A DNA stretch of 57,649 nucleotides from positions 1-57,649 of the forward strand of contig JAPPDF010000053.1 of NCBI GenBank assembly GCA_028875575.1, written 5' to 3'. The translations under genes and the position numbers were made by a program. Below are positions 17,314-26,054 of this stretch, in pieces (the stretch's first letter is position 1; the number at the start of each line of letters is the position of its first letter). A model generated the notes under the pieces. The model made no database searches. It worked only from the letters and a program-made list of their open reading frames with translations, and was not told the DNA's origin. Origin of the DNA: Acidobacteriota bacterium (GTDB lineage: Bacteria; Acidobacteriota; Terriglobia; Versatilivoradales; Versatilivoraceae).

Positions 17314-17587
17314 TGATCGTGATGAATATCCCAAGGTGACACAAACGGACCTGGACCGGGCCACATTCCGCGTCGGACTCAAGCCCGCCCCACGCAAGCA
17401 ACGCATCACAATCTCGCTGGACACAAACCTCGTCGAATACTACAAGGCAAAGGCAGGGAAGCGCGGGTATCAAACCCTGATTAACGAGACATTGAGGCAG
17501 GCGAAGGAACAGGAAGAGTTGGCCGATACGTTACGGAGAGTCATTCGAGAGGAATTGCATCGCGAAAAGCACTACGGCAGCACCTGA
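17282..17587 (+). CDS. brnA: BrnA antitoxin (BrnT partner)
   Basis: The DNA-binding antitoxin that neutralises BrnT and represses the operon. The family core is clear: VTQTDLDRATFRVGLKPAPRKQRITISLDTNLVEYYKAKAG (seen in two parts), then GYQTLINETLRQA, a ribbon-helix-helix at the C-terminal half, and a charged tail. The start is uncertain. ATG 17282 overlaps brnT by 32 bases and gives 101 residues; GTG 17336, after the brnT stop, gives 83 residues, closer to typical BrnA length. With brnT broken, it is an orphan antitoxin that may still repress its own promoter or counter a BrnT elsewhere. Confidence 0.88.
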   Translation: MKSFSSSATCNDRDEYPKVTQTDLDRATFRVGLKPAPRKQRITISLDTNLVEYYKAKAGKRGYQTLINETLRQAKEQEELADTLRRVIREELHREKHYGST

Positions 17588-17681
17588 CGAAAATGTCCAA
17601 GCGGTAGTGGTTCCGCCGCCCGTACAGTGACGGCAATTACCTGACAGTTCCCCTTCCAGGGCAGATACAGCAGCCCCCCCA

Positions 17682-18656
17682 TCACCGGAAAAACCCCCGC
17701 CAGGCGACGTCGACCAGGGTGTGGAGCAGGGCCGGGGCCATCAGGTTGCGGGTGCTGGCGTAGGCTCGGCCGTAGACCAGTCCGGCCAGGGTGGCCAGCA
17801 GGAAGTAGCGCCAGTCGGGGCTGGGACCGTTGTTGAGATGGGCGGCGCCGAAGATGAGCGCGGCCACTCCCAGAGCCACAGTGGGGCGGCCGATCGCTTT
17901 TTCCAGCAGGTTCTGAATGATGCCTCGGAACAGCAGCTCCTCGGGAATGCCGATGAAAATGAAAATTCCCAGCGCCATCGGCAGGAGGGCGCCGGGTGAG
18001 GCAAACTCCTCGGCGGGCTGGAGGAAGCCGGTCAGAAGGCCCAGCCCGATGGCTACCGGGGCGTACAGCGCGAAATACCCCGCGGCAACCCGCCAGTCCA
18101 CCGCCCGCCAGCGCCACCGATAGCCCACCCCATCCAGGCCCTGCAGGCAGACCACGCAGAACACACCCAGGCAGGTCCCGACCAGCGCGCTCATTCCATA
18201 AGCCAGGCCCCCAGCGGGCCAGGTCCAGACTCCTTTCATCAAGCCGAAGTCCAGGGGAAGCCACAGCACCAGCGCCACCAGCCACTCCTGCCAGTGAAAT
18301 CGATTGGCAAGCCTTCGGGTGAACAGGACGATCAGAAGAGGGACAGTCAGGTAAAGGGCCAGTTTGAGATACGGTAAAAATCCCAGCGTATCGGTAGCGC
18401 CGCCGTAAATTTGGTAGGGAATCCAGAGAACGGTTGCAAACGGCAGCACCCGGCCTGCGTTGGGCCCAAACCAGTCCCCGAGAGTCTGTTGAAGGGGTGG
18501 GTAACCCAAGAGAAGGAAGAGGAAGAAGTAGCTGTTCAGGCAGAGGGCCGCCAGTCCGGTTCGCAGGTCGACAGCGACCTGCCCGCCGGAGAGTCCCCAG
18601 GCCAGCAGGTTGATGCCTATCAGAATGAGACAGATCGTCAGGACCGGAAGCTTCAT
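17682..18656 (-). CDS. CPBP (CAAX-like) intramembrane metalloprotease
   Basis: A 324-residue protein with about eight hydrophobic spans. The C-terminal third has the CPBP/Abi signature: EELLFRGIIQNLLEK (Glu-Glu plus Arg), ALIFGAAHLNNGP (His) and APALLHTLVDVAWRG (second His). Such proteases are related to Rce1 and act in prenyl-protein processing, bacteriocin self-protection or unknown bacterial roles. No bacteriocin gene is seen next to it. The long N-terminal membrane part (residues 1-190) precedes the core. Start ATG 18656 diverges from the phosphodiesterase gene. Confidence 0.88.
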   Translation of the reverse strand: MKLPVLTICLILIGINLLAWGLSGGQVAVDLRTGLAALCLNSYFFLFLLLGYPPLQQTLGDWFGPNAGRVLPFATVLWIPYQIYGGATDTLGFLPYLKLALYLTVPLLIVLFTRRLANRFHWQEWLVALVLWLPLDFGLMKGVWTWPAGGLAYGMSALVGTCLGVFCVVCLQGLDGVGYRWRWRAVDWRVAAGYFALYAPVAIGLGLLTGFLQPAEEFASPGALLPMALGIFIFIGIPEELLFRGIIQNLLEKAIGRPTVALGVAALIFGAAHLNNGPSPDWRYFLLATLAGLVYGRAYASTRNLMAPALLHTLVDVAWRGFFR

Positions 18657-18816
18657 CTATTGAACGTTCCTGGAGCCGTGCGGGGACTGCAAGGGATTGC
18701 CCAAACGCCCCATCGATCGGACCGGCGGCGTCCGCCGCCAGAGTTCCGGGACCCCAAACGAGGGGGTTGATGTATTATGCCCTGTCTCCGAGAGGGGAGG
18801 CAGCGGCTTTTCTACC

Positions 18817-20922
18817 ATGACCCGGAAACCCAAATCCCTGTGGCCGACTACCGCCTGGGCCCTGATCCTGGGAATCGCCTTTCCCCTGTCCCTGCAGGCC
18901 TACATTGGACCGGGGGCGGGTTTTGCCTTCGTTTCCTCCTTTCTGGTGCTGCTGCTGGCCGTCCTGCTGGCTGGCTTTTCCCTCCTCTCCTGGCCCCTGC
19001 GGCTCCTGGCGGGCCTCTTCTTCAAGCGCAAGCGAGGGAACCGGCAAAAGACCGACTTTTCCCGGGTGGTGGTTGTGGGATTCGACGGCATGGATCCCAA
19101 GCTGGCCGAAGGCTTCATGAAGGAGGGTCTGCTACCCAACTTCCAGAAGCTGAAGGAGCGGGGCGACTTCACCGCACTGGCCACCAGCTTGCCGGCCATT
19201 TCCCCGGTGGCCTGGTCCTCCTTCTCCACCGGAGTGGACGCCTCCTACCACAACATCTACGACTTCCTCACCCGGGACCCCTGCACCTACGCCCCCATCC
19301 TGTCCTCGGCCCAGATCAGCGCCGCCTCCCGGGTGTTCTCGGTGGGCAAGTACCTGATCCCCCTGGGAAAGCCCCGGGCCAGCCTGAAACAAAAGAGCAA
19401 GCCCTTCTGGAATATTCTGGGTGAACGGGGCATCTTCAGTTCCATCATCCGCGTCCCGGTCACCTTCCCGCCGGAGAAGTTTCACGGAGTGCTGCTCTCC
19501 GGCATGTGCGCTCCCGACCTGAAGGGCTCTCAGGGAACCTTCTCGCTTTACACCAGCAACGGCGACCCCTCCGGATCAGCGCTCGGAGGAACGCGGTACC
19601 CGGTCTCCCTCAGCGACAACCCGATCCGCACCGCGCTCCACGGGCCAGAGAACCCGCTGATTCGCGACGGGGGAGAGTTGACCTTGCCCATGGAGATCCG
19701 GCTGGACCCCTCCGGAGACCGGGTTCGCATTACCGTCTCGGACCAGGAGTTCGAGCTGGAACAGGGTAGCTACTCTCCCTGGACTCGGGTGGTCTTTCGA
19801 CCCGGGCTGGGAATGAAGGTCCACGGGATCTGCCTCTTCCACCTGAATCGAATCTCGCCCCACTTCGAGCTCTACGCCTCCCCCGTCCACATCGATCCCG
19901 AACGCCCCATCCTGCCGATCTCGCACCCCTTCATCTACTCAGTCTACCTGGCCAAGCTGATCGGGACCTACGGCACCCTGGGGCTGGCGGAAGACACTTG
20001 GGCCCTCAACGAGGGGGCCATCGACGAAGAGGCCTTCCTCAAGCAGGCCTACCTGCTGTACGAAGAGCGGGAGAAGATGTTCTTCAAGGTCCTGGAGCGC
20101 ACCCCCAAAGGAGTCTGCGCCTGCGTCTTCGACACCACCGATCGGGTTCAGCACATGTTCTTCAGGTGCCTGGACGCCGATCACCCCTCCAACCGCGGCA
20201 AGGAAACCGAGAAATACCGGAACGTGATCCGCGACCTCTACATTCGAATGGATCGCCTGTTGGGTCGGCTATTCCAGGTCCTCGACGACAAGACCCTTTT
20301 GCTGGTCATCTCCGACCACGGGTTCACCCAGTTCAAGCGGGGACTCAATCTGAATGCCTGGCTTCGGGACAACGGCTATCTCTTCCTCAAGGAGGGTCGC
20401 AACGAGAGCGGCGATTGGCTGCAGGGAGTCGACTGGGAACGAACCCGAGCCTTCGCCCTGGGACTGACCGGAGTGTTCATCAACCGCAAAGGACGAGAAG
20501 CCAGGGGAATCGTGGAGGAGGGCGAGCCCCTGGCGGCCTTGAGAAACGAAATCTCCCGGAAGCTGACCGGGCTGGTCGACCCCGAGACGGGCCAAACCGC
20601 CATTCGGAGGGTGGTTGAAACGGAGAGAACCTTTACCGGCCCCTATACCCACGAGGCTCCCGATCTGCTGGTAGGATACAATGCCGGCTATCGAACCTCG
20701 TGGGCCGGCGCCACGGGACGGGTCACCCCATCGCAGTTCGAGGACAACACCCGGCACTGGAGCGGCGACCACTGCGTGGACCCCGTCCTGGTTCCCGGTG
20801 TCCTCTTCAGCAATCGAAAGATCCAACAGGAGAATCCCGGGCTGACCGACATCGCTCCCACCGTGCTCAAGGCGCTGGGAGTGGAGCAGCCGGGCCACAT
20901 GAAGGGACGCCCCCTGATTTAG
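18817..20922 (+). CDS. Membrane-anchored AlkP-superfamily phosphodiesterase/nucleotide pyrophosphatase
   Basis: A 701-residue protein: N-terminal span or signal (WALILGIAFPLSLQAYIGPG), second span (FVSSFLVLLLAVLLAGFSLLS), basic linker, then a type I phosphodiesterase domain from about residue 85. Metal ligands fit VVVGFDGMDPKL (Asp), SPVAWSSFSTG (nucleophile region), FDTTDRVQHMFF, VISDHGF (Asp, His) and the late NTRHWSGDH His. Known members cleave nucleotides, phosphonates or phospholipid headgroups; the substrate is unknown. I start at MTRKPKSLW (ATG 18817, purine-rich GAGGGGAGG upstream). The genes at 20977, 21237 and 22072 follow in the same direction, the last a second phosphodiesterase. 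They look like one operon. Confidence 0.88.
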   Translation: MTRKPKSLWPTTAWALILGIAFPLSLQAYIGPGAGFAFVSSFLVLLLAVLLAGFSLLSWPLRLLAGLFFKRKRGNRQKTDFSRVVVVGFDGMDPKLAEGFMKEGLLPNFQKLKERGDFTALATSLPAISPVAWSSFSTGVDASYHNIYDFLTRDPCTYAPILSSAQISAASRVFSVGKYLIPLGKPRASLKQKSKPFWNILGERGIFSSIIRVPVTFPPEKFHGVLLSGMCAPDLKGSQGTFSLYTSNGDPSGSALGGTRYPVSLSDNPIRTALHGPENPLIRDGGELTLPMEIRLDPSGDRVRITVSDQEFELEQGSYSPWTRVVFRPGLGMKVHGICLFHLNRISPHFELYASPVHIDPERPILPISHPFIYSVYLAKLIGTYGTLGLAEDTWALNEGAIDEEAFLKQAYLLYEEREKMFFKVLERTPKGVCACVFDTTDRVQHMFFRCLDADHPSNRGKETEKYRNVIRDLYIRMDRLLGRLFQVLDDKTLLLVISDHGFTQFKRGLNLNAWLRDNGYLFLKEGRNESGDWLQGVDWERTRAFALGLTGVFINRKGREARGIVEEGEPLAALRNEISRKLTGLVDPETGQTAIRRVVETERTFTGPYTHEAPDLLVGYNAGYRTSWAGATGRVTPSQFEDNTRHWSGDHCVDPVLVPGVLFSNRKIQQENPGLTDIAPTVLKALGVEQPGHMKGRPLI

Positions 20923-20976
20923 ACTTCCCGGAGGCGGCCGGTCCGGTCCCGCCCCCCAACGCATGGAGAGAATGTC

Positions 20977-21183
20977 ATGTTTGGCAGCAGGATCAAGCTG
21001 GACGGCGAGTTGCTGAGCCGATGCCGCAAGCAGGCGGAACAGCTCGGCTACAGCTCGGTCGAGGAATTCATCACCCACGTCCTGGAAAGGGAGTTGAGGG
21101 CCATGGAGGGAACCGGGGGCGAGCCCGCGGCAGATGAAGAGGAGATCGCCAACCGCCTGAAGGGGCTCGGGTATATCGAATAG
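20977..21183 (+). CDS. Small ribbon-helix-helix-like protein between two phosphodiesterase genes
   Basis: The product has 68 residues. IKLDGELLSRCRKQAEQLGY and SSVEEFITHVLERELRAM together give the beta-helix-helix pattern of CopG/Arc DNA-binding proteins. An acidic linker and the tail NRLKGLGYIE follow. The LGYI-type ending is reminiscent of C-termini found on AlkP/sulfatase-superfamily proteins, which may mean a shared docking motif; that is a guess. ATG 20977 is preceded by GGAGAG. It lies 54 bases after one phosphodiesterase and 53 before the membrane protein. It may be a local repressor or an enzyme partner. Confidence 0.75.
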   Translation: MFGSRIKLDGELLSRCRKQAEQLGYSSVEEFITHVLERELRAMEGTGGEPAADEEEIANRLKGLGYIE

Positions 21184-21236
21184 TCCGACTCCCCCGGCTT
21201 GCTTCGATCCAGATCGGAACCTCAATCCGACCCACC

Positions 21237-22058
21237 ATGGAGCTGTTCAACCGCACATTGAGCCTGGCGACCGACCTGGTGATGGCACCCTTAAGGGGGC
21301 TTTCGCCCTCGACCTCCCTGCTGTTGCTGTCAGCCGCCATGGGCCTCCTGTTTCTGCTGGTTTTCCGTCTGACCTCCAACCAGGACGCCATCGGAAGGCT
21401 GCGGCGGCGGATGGGGGCCCACCTGCTGGAATTCCGTCTCTTTCAGCACAGCCTCGGCATCCAGTGGTCGGCTCTGTCCCGCATGCTGCTGGCCAACCTG
21501 ATTTACTTGAAGTATGCCGTACGGCCCCTGTTGGTCATGCTGGTTCCGCTCGGCCTGCTGCTGATCCAGTTGGACCAGTGGTATGGATACCATCCCCTCA
21601 AACCGGATGAGACCGTCCTGGTGTCGCTGAAACTGTCGGGAGAGGGAGATCTCACCAAGGTGCGGCTGGAGACCGGCGACCACCTGGAACCGGTGGGAAG
21701 ACCCCTGCGCAGCCCGCACTCCGGAGAGGTGAACTGGAGCGTCCGCCCGCAGCGGCAGGGGAACCAACTGTTGACCTTTCTGTTCGAGGGCCGGCAGGTG
21801 CACAAGCGGATCGTCATCTCCAACCAGGGGCTGGCGAGGGTCTCGGCGGTCACTCCGTCCCGAAATTTCTGGGAAGTCCTGCAGCACCCGGGAGAGCCGC
21901 CTCTGCCGCCGGACTCCTTCGCAGAACGCATCTCGGTGGATTACCCCGCCCGCAGGATCGACCTGCTGGGATGGGAAACCCACTGGCTGATCTTCCTCCT
22001 GATCGTCTCCACTCTCGCGGCCCTGGCCTTCAAGCGGCTTCTCCGGGTTCAGATCTAG
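21237..22058 (+). CDS. Membrane protein, possibly Oxa1/EMC3-like N-terminus with a periplasmic beta domain
   Basis: The product has 273 residues. Span 1 (TSLLLLSAAMGLLFLLVF) leads into LTSNQDAIGRLRRRMGAHLLEFRLF, a basic amphipathic helix of the sort seen in DUF106/EMC3-type proteins. Span 2 (AVRPLLVMLVPLGLLLIQL) is followed by a soluble beta-rich part (residues about 120-240) and span 3 (WLIFLLIVSTLAALAF). I recall similar proteins beside phosphodiesterases in related genomes, but assign no function. It lies 13 bases before the second phosphodiesterase, so the two are probably made together. Confidence 0.72.
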   Translation: MELFNRTLSLATDLVMAPLRGLSPSTSLLLLSAAMGLLFLLVFRLTSNQDAIGRLRRRMGAHLLEFRLFQHSLGIQWSALSRMLLANLIYLKYAVRPLLVMLVPLGLLLIQLDQWYGYHPLKPDETVLVSLKLSGEGDLTKVRLETGDHLEPVGRPLRSPHSGEVNWSVRPQRQGNQLLTFLFEGRQVHKRIVISNQGLARVSAVTPSRNFWEVLQHPGEPPLPPDSFAERISVDYPARRIDLLGWETHWLIFLLIVSTLAALAFKRLLRVQI

Positions 22059-22071
22059 GAGTGTTCGTTCC

Positions 22072-23448
22072 ATGACCAAGATCCTGGTGATCGGGCTCGA
22101 CTGCGCCGCCCCCGAGATCCTATTCGGGGATGAAAGACTCACCCACTTTCGACGGCTCATGGCCAACGGCTGCTACGGCAGGCTGGAGAGCGTGATTCCC
22201 CCCATCACCGTTCCCGCCTGGATGTGCATGGCCACCAGCCAGGATCCCGGATCGCTGGGCGTGTACGGCTTTCGCAACCGGGCGGACCACTCCTATGACG
22301 GCCTCCGCTTCGCCGACGCCCGATCCATCCTGGAGCCGGCCATCTGGGACCAGGTGTGCCGGCAGGGTGGGCGTTCGAACATCATCGGCGTTCCCCCGTC
22401 CTATCCGCCCAGGCGGGTTGACGGCATCTGCGTGGGGTGTTTTCTGACTCCCGACACCGCCCGCAACCGGTACACCCATCCCGCCCTCATCCAGGAGAGG
22501 ATCTCCCAACTGGTCGGGGACTACCCGGTAGACGTGAGTGGCTTTCGCACCCACCGCAAGGACTGGTTGAAGCAGCAGATCGACTCCATGACACACACCC
22601 ACTTCGAGGTGGTCCGCCACTTCCTGCGCCACTCCAAGTGGGACTACTTCCAGTTCGTGGAAATCGGCCTGGACCGGATCCACCACGGCTTCTGGCAGTA
22701 TCACGACCCGCGCCATCGCCTCTTCGAGGCGGGCAACCCCTATTCGGAAGTGGTCGGCGATTACTATCGGCTACTGGACGAGGAGGTGGGGAAGCTGCTG
22801 GAACTGCTGGACAAGGAGACGGTCATCCTGGTGGTCTCGGACCACGGAGCCAAGCCTCTGGACGGGGGTTTCTGCGTCAACGAATGGCTCATCCGCCAGG
22901 GCTGGCTGGTCTTGAACCGCTATCCCGGGGATGCCACGCCCTTCGGCCAATTGGCGGTCGACTGGGATCGGACCCGGGTCTGGAGCGAGGGAGGCTACTA
23001 TGCCCGGGTCTTCCTGAACGTCAAGGGCCGGGAGCCTCGCGGAATCATTAGCCCGGAGGACTATGATCCCTTCCGCGACGAGGTGGCCGCCAGGCTGGAA
23101 GCCATCCCGGATGACCTGGGCCGTCCCATGGGCACCCAAGTCTTCAAGCCCGAACGGGTCTACCGCTCGGTCCGCAGGGTGGCCCCCGACCTGATCGCCC
23201 ACTTCGGGGGACTGGCCTGGCGCTCCATCGGATCGGTGGGCCGGCCGGAACTGCACTTGCAGGAGAACGACACCGGCCCCGACGGCTGCAACCACGCCCA
23301 GCACGGCGCCTTCATTCTCAACGCCCCCGGACTCTCACGGCGTGGAGAAGTCCAGGGTGCCCACCTGCTGGACATGGCGCCAACGCTGCTCCGGCTAGGC
23401 GGCTACGACCTGCCGGGTTCCATGCAGGGAACCCCGCTCTTCAGTTGA
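22072..23448 (+). CDS. Soluble AlkP-superfamily phosphodiesterase
   Basis: A 458-residue type I phosphodiesterase/nucleotide-pyrophosphatase-like enzyme without signal or membrane span, so cytoplasmic. Metal sites: VIGLDCAAPE (Asp), PPITVPAWMCMATSQDPG (nucleophile region, T or S), VEIGLDRIHHGFW (Asp, His), ILVVSDHGAKPLDG (Asp, His) and the late CNHAQHGAFILNAPG (His). It is a shorter cousin of the 701-residue enzyme at 18817 and the last gene of this plus-strand cluster. The next gene is convergent. Substrate unknown; phosphoglycolipid or nucleotide-sugar hydrolysis would fit the superfamily. Confidence 0.88.
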   Translation: MTKILVIGLDCAAPEILFGDERLTHFRRLMANGCYGRLESVIPPITVPAWMCMATSQDPGSLGVYGFRNRADHSYDGLRFADARSILEPAIWDQVCRQGGRSNIIGVPPSYPPRRVDGICVGCFLTPDTARNRYTHPALIQERISQLVGDYPVDVSGFRTHRKDWLKQQIDSMTHTHFEVVRHFLRHSKWDYFQFVEIGLDRIHHGFWQYHDPRHRLFEAGNPYSEVVGDYYRLLDEEVGKLLELLDKETVILVVSDHGAKPLDGGFCVNEWLIRQGWLVLNRYPGDATPFGQLAVDWDRTRVWSEGGYYARVFLNVKGREPRGIISPEDYDPFRDEVAARLEAIPDDLGRPMGTQVFKPERVYRSVRRVAPDLIAHFGGLAWRSIGSVGRPELHLQENDTGPDGCNHAQHGAFILNAPGLSRRGEVQGAHLLDMAPTLLRLGGYDLPGSMQGTPLFS

Positions 23449-23478
23449 GTCCCGGCTCGGCAGCAGCCGATCGCCTCC

Positions 23479-24537
23479 CTATCGGAGCCACTCGTCCCGG
23501 TGCTCCCGCACATAGTCGTCGTCGTTGAGATGGGGATAGGCCTGGTAGACGCGGTCGATCTCCTCCAGTTGCCCCGGTCCCAGGGTTTCTTCCGGATCCA
23601 GGCACCAGATGCCCTCCAGCAGGCCCTGGCGGCGCAGCACTTCGTGCAACCCCGGGACGCAGCCCCGAAAATCGTTGGCCGCATCGAAAAAGGCCGCATT
23701 GCTGTCGGTCACCTCGATGGCCAGCCTCAGCACCGATTCCGGCAGTGTCCCGTCGCCGTTGCGGTAGCCGTGGCACTCCTCCAGGATCTCGACCGCCCGC
23801 CGGGTCCACACGGCCCAGTGCCCCAGCAGGCCCCCGACGATCCGCAGCTCCACCTCCTTCCCCCGGATCCGGAAGCGATGAGGGGTGATGAGGTCCATCA
23901 CAATGTTGTCGTCGTTTCCTGTATAGAGGGCGATGTCCTCTCGTCCCGCCTCCGCCACCGCGCGCAGCACCTCCAGGGTGTGGTAGCGGTTGAAGGGCGC
24001 CAGCTTGATGGCGACCACCTCCGGAAGTTCCACGAATCGGCGCCAGAACCCGTAGGACAGCTCCCGGCCGCCGATGGTCGACTGCAGGTAGAAGCCGAAC
24101 ACCGGGGTGACCCGGGCCACCTCGCGGCAGTGGTCCAACAGCTCCTGGTCGTCGGCCTGGCTCAGGGCGGCCAGGTTCAGAAGGCCGGCATGGTATCCCA
24201 GCTCTTGAATCAGTTCCGCCTCGGCCACCGCTTGAGACGTGGGGCCGCAGATCCCGGCGATCCTCAGCAGGGGCTCCGGCCGGTTGGCGTCGGCCCGATC
24301 CATCTCTTCCCGGGTCAACTCCAGCACGGGTCGAAACAGGTCATGCCTGGGATCCCGGATGGAAAATTGGGTCATGTGAACGCCCAGGGCCAGACCTCCC
24401 GAACCGGCTGCGATGTAATAGCGGGACAAGGCGCGCTGCCGCCGCTCGTCCAGCTTGCGGCCGGCCGTCAGGGCCAGGGGATGGGCGGGGATGACCACTC
24501 CCCTGGAAAGCAGGGAATGCAAGTGTTGACTCAACAC
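23479..24537 (-). CDS. Dihydrodipicolinate synthase (DapA)-family aldolase
   Basis: A 352-residue class I (Schiff-base) aldolase/dehydratase fold: GVVIPAHPLALT, GGLALGVHMTQF, LLRIAGICGPTSQAVAEAE and the Lys strand VVAIKLAPFNRYH. The Tyr/Phe region GFYLQSTIGG replaces the usual YYNxP. The protein is longer than DapA (about 290) and the motifs are loose, so a sugar-acid or other keto-acid lyase is likelier than lysine synthesis. GTG 24537 follows a perfect AGGAGGT. It lies 21 bases after the dehydrogenase gene and the two form an operon. Confidence 0.82.
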   Translation of the reverse strand: MLSQHLHSLLSRGVVIPAHPLALTAGRKLDERRQRALSRYYIAAGSGGLALGVHMTQFSIRDPRHDLFRPVLELTREEMDRADANRPEPLLRIAGICGPTSQAVAEAELIQELGYHAGLLNLAALSQADDQELLDHCREVARVTPVFGFYLQSTIGGRELSYGFWRRFVELPEVVAIKLAPFNRYHTLEVLRAVAEAGREDIALYTGNDDNIVMDLITPHRFRIRGKEVELRIVGGLLGHWAVWTRRAVEILEECHGYRNGDGTLPESVLRLAIEVTDSNAAFFDAANDFRGCVPGLHEVLRRQGLLEGIWCLDPEETLGPGQLEEIDRVYQAYPHLNDDDYVREHRDEWLR

Positions 24538-24558
24538 GGCTACCTCCTGAAAGGCGGA

Positions 24559-25596
24559 CTAGAATCGGCCGTCACGAACCTGGAAATGGGTGGGCTTGTC
24601 CAGGCTGGGACCGCCGCGCATCACCCAGTCGGCGATCCAGCCCAGCAGCCGTTCAATGGCTACCCGGGGCCGGCCGAGCCTCCGATAGCCGCGGCGCCCG
24701 TCGCTCAGCAAGGCGTCGGCGGCTTCCTCTCCCACCAGGTTGAGAGAGCGGTTCATCAGCCGGCCCAGCTCCCGGCAGATCCGGCGAACCGAGAGGCGCT
24801 CGGGCCCGGCGATGTTCACCACCAAGGGCGGGGCTGCGCAGTGCTCGATCGCCCGCAGGGCCATGGCGTTGGCGTCACCCTGCCATATCACGTTCACATG
24901 GCCCATGGTCAGGTCAATGGGCTGCCGCTCCCAGACCTTGCGCGCCAGGTCGACCAGGACTCCGTAGCGCAGCTCACAGGCATAGTTGAGCCGCAGCAGC
25001 GCCACCCGGGTCCCCCGGGTCCGGCTGAAATACTCGAACATCCTCTCCCTGCCCAGGCAGCTCATGGCATATTCGCCTTCCGGCACGGGAGGATCCTCCT
25101 CGCTGGAACCGCTGCCGGCAGCCGGGGTCATGGGGTAGACGTTGCCGGTCGAGAAGGCCACGATCCGACTCCGGCTGAACCGGCGGCAGACCATTGCCGG
25201 CAGGTGGGCGTTGACCGCCCAGGTGCGGGCCTCGTTGCCGGTGGAGCCGAACTTCATGCCGACCATGTAGATCACGGTAGGAACTTCGGGCAGCTCCTCC
25301 AGCGCCTGCGGGTCCAGCAGGTCGCAGCCGATGGTCTCAACCCCCTGCGACTCCAGCCGTTCCCGCTCTCTCTGGTTGGAGAAGCGGGAGACGGCAATCA
25401 CCCTTCCGCGACTCGAGCCCGCTTCCAGGGCCCGGCTGGCCATGCGGGCCAGGGTGGGACCCATCTTCCCCCCCGCCCCCAGGACCAGAAGATCTCCCGA
25501 CAGCCGGTCCAGGCTGCTGATGACCTCGGCGGTCGGTTCACTCAGCAGGTCCTCGAGCTGATCGATGTCGTCAATACGTTCCGTCATGGGGAACAT
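24559..25596 (-). CDS. NAD(P)-dependent epimerase/dehydratase family protein
   Basis: A 345-residue extended-SDR protein. After an N-terminal helix, residues about 33-45 hold the nucleotide-binding loop LLVLGAGGKMGPTLA. Next come RVIAVSRFSN, IYMVGMKFGSTGNE, IVAFSTGNVYPM and LRLNYACELRYGVL. The Tyr of the SDR active site is not in a clear YxxxK; EYAMSCLGRERMFEYF has Tyr but not Lys four on, so catalysis may differ. ATG 25596 is preferred over a longer frame that enters repeat DNA; ATG 25587 is the alternative. It precedes the DapA-family gene and probably acts with it on a sugar-derived keto acid. Confidence 0.82.
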   Translation of the reverse strand: MFPMTERIDDIDQLEDLLSEPTAEVISSLDRLSGDLLVLGAGGKMGPTLARMASRALEAGSSRGRVIAVSRFSNQRERERLESQGVETIGCDLLDPQALEELPEVPTVIYMVGMKFGSTGNEARTWAVNAHLPAMVCRRFSRSRIVAFSTGNVYPMTPAAGSGSSEEDPPVPEGEYAMSCLGRERMFEYFSRTRGTRVALLRLNYACELRYGVLVDLARKVWERQPIDLTMGHVNVIWQGDANAMALRAIEHCAAPPLVVNIAGPERLSVRRICRELGRLMNRSLNLVGEEAADALLSDGRRGYRRLGRPRVAIERLLGWIADWVMRGGPSLDKPTHFQVRDGRF

Positions 25597-25663
25597 CGTG
25601 ACTGAACAACCCCTGTTTTGCTCCGTCTGATCCGTACCGTCGTGTGCGACGGCGGCGCGGCGA

Positions 25664-26054
25664 AGTGACAAGTGAATAGTGGATAGTGATTAGTGGATAG
25701 TTATTTGATCGACACGCAAAGCCTCTTGTCGGTCGCGGCACAGTCCTTCATGTAAGTACCGCCCCCGCCCTACCGGACAGATCATTCGAGGAAGAAACTG
25801 TCGATCGAATTTGAAGACGAACCACAAATGGACACGAATAGGGATAAACCTCTAGCCGATTTTCTTCGTGGCCCTTCGTCGTTCTTCGTGTGTCTTCGTG
25901 GATTTCTTTTTTTGGCCTTTGTGGTTCACTCGCGTTTGTTTCAGGTAACCGCAGTCAGTTCATCATGCGCTTGCCCGTTCCCGATACCTTCGGCCAACCA
26001 CCCTTCATCCTTCAAACTTCATCCTTCACCCTTCACTCTCCACTCTCCACTGCC
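25664..26054. repeat. Degenerate intergenic repeat, family B copy 2
   Basis: This shares long stretches with 11143-11574: GTGAATAGTGGATAGTG units at the left, TATTTGATCGACACGCAAAG, CAGATCATTCGAGGAAGAAA, AACCACAAATGGACACGAAT, GTTTGTTTCAGGTA, and CACTCTCCACTCTCCACT at the right. A CTTCGTGG-rich stretch at 25860-25925 is extra. As in copy 1, the right end abuts the stop codon of a minus-strand gene. No ORF in it is credible. Confidence 0.8.

Noticed and set aside
23500-25605. 701-residue plus-strand frame
   Set aside because: Antisense to the DapA-family and epimerase genes. Its His/Gln/Pro/Gly-rich composition is typical of a shadow frame in GC-rich DNA.
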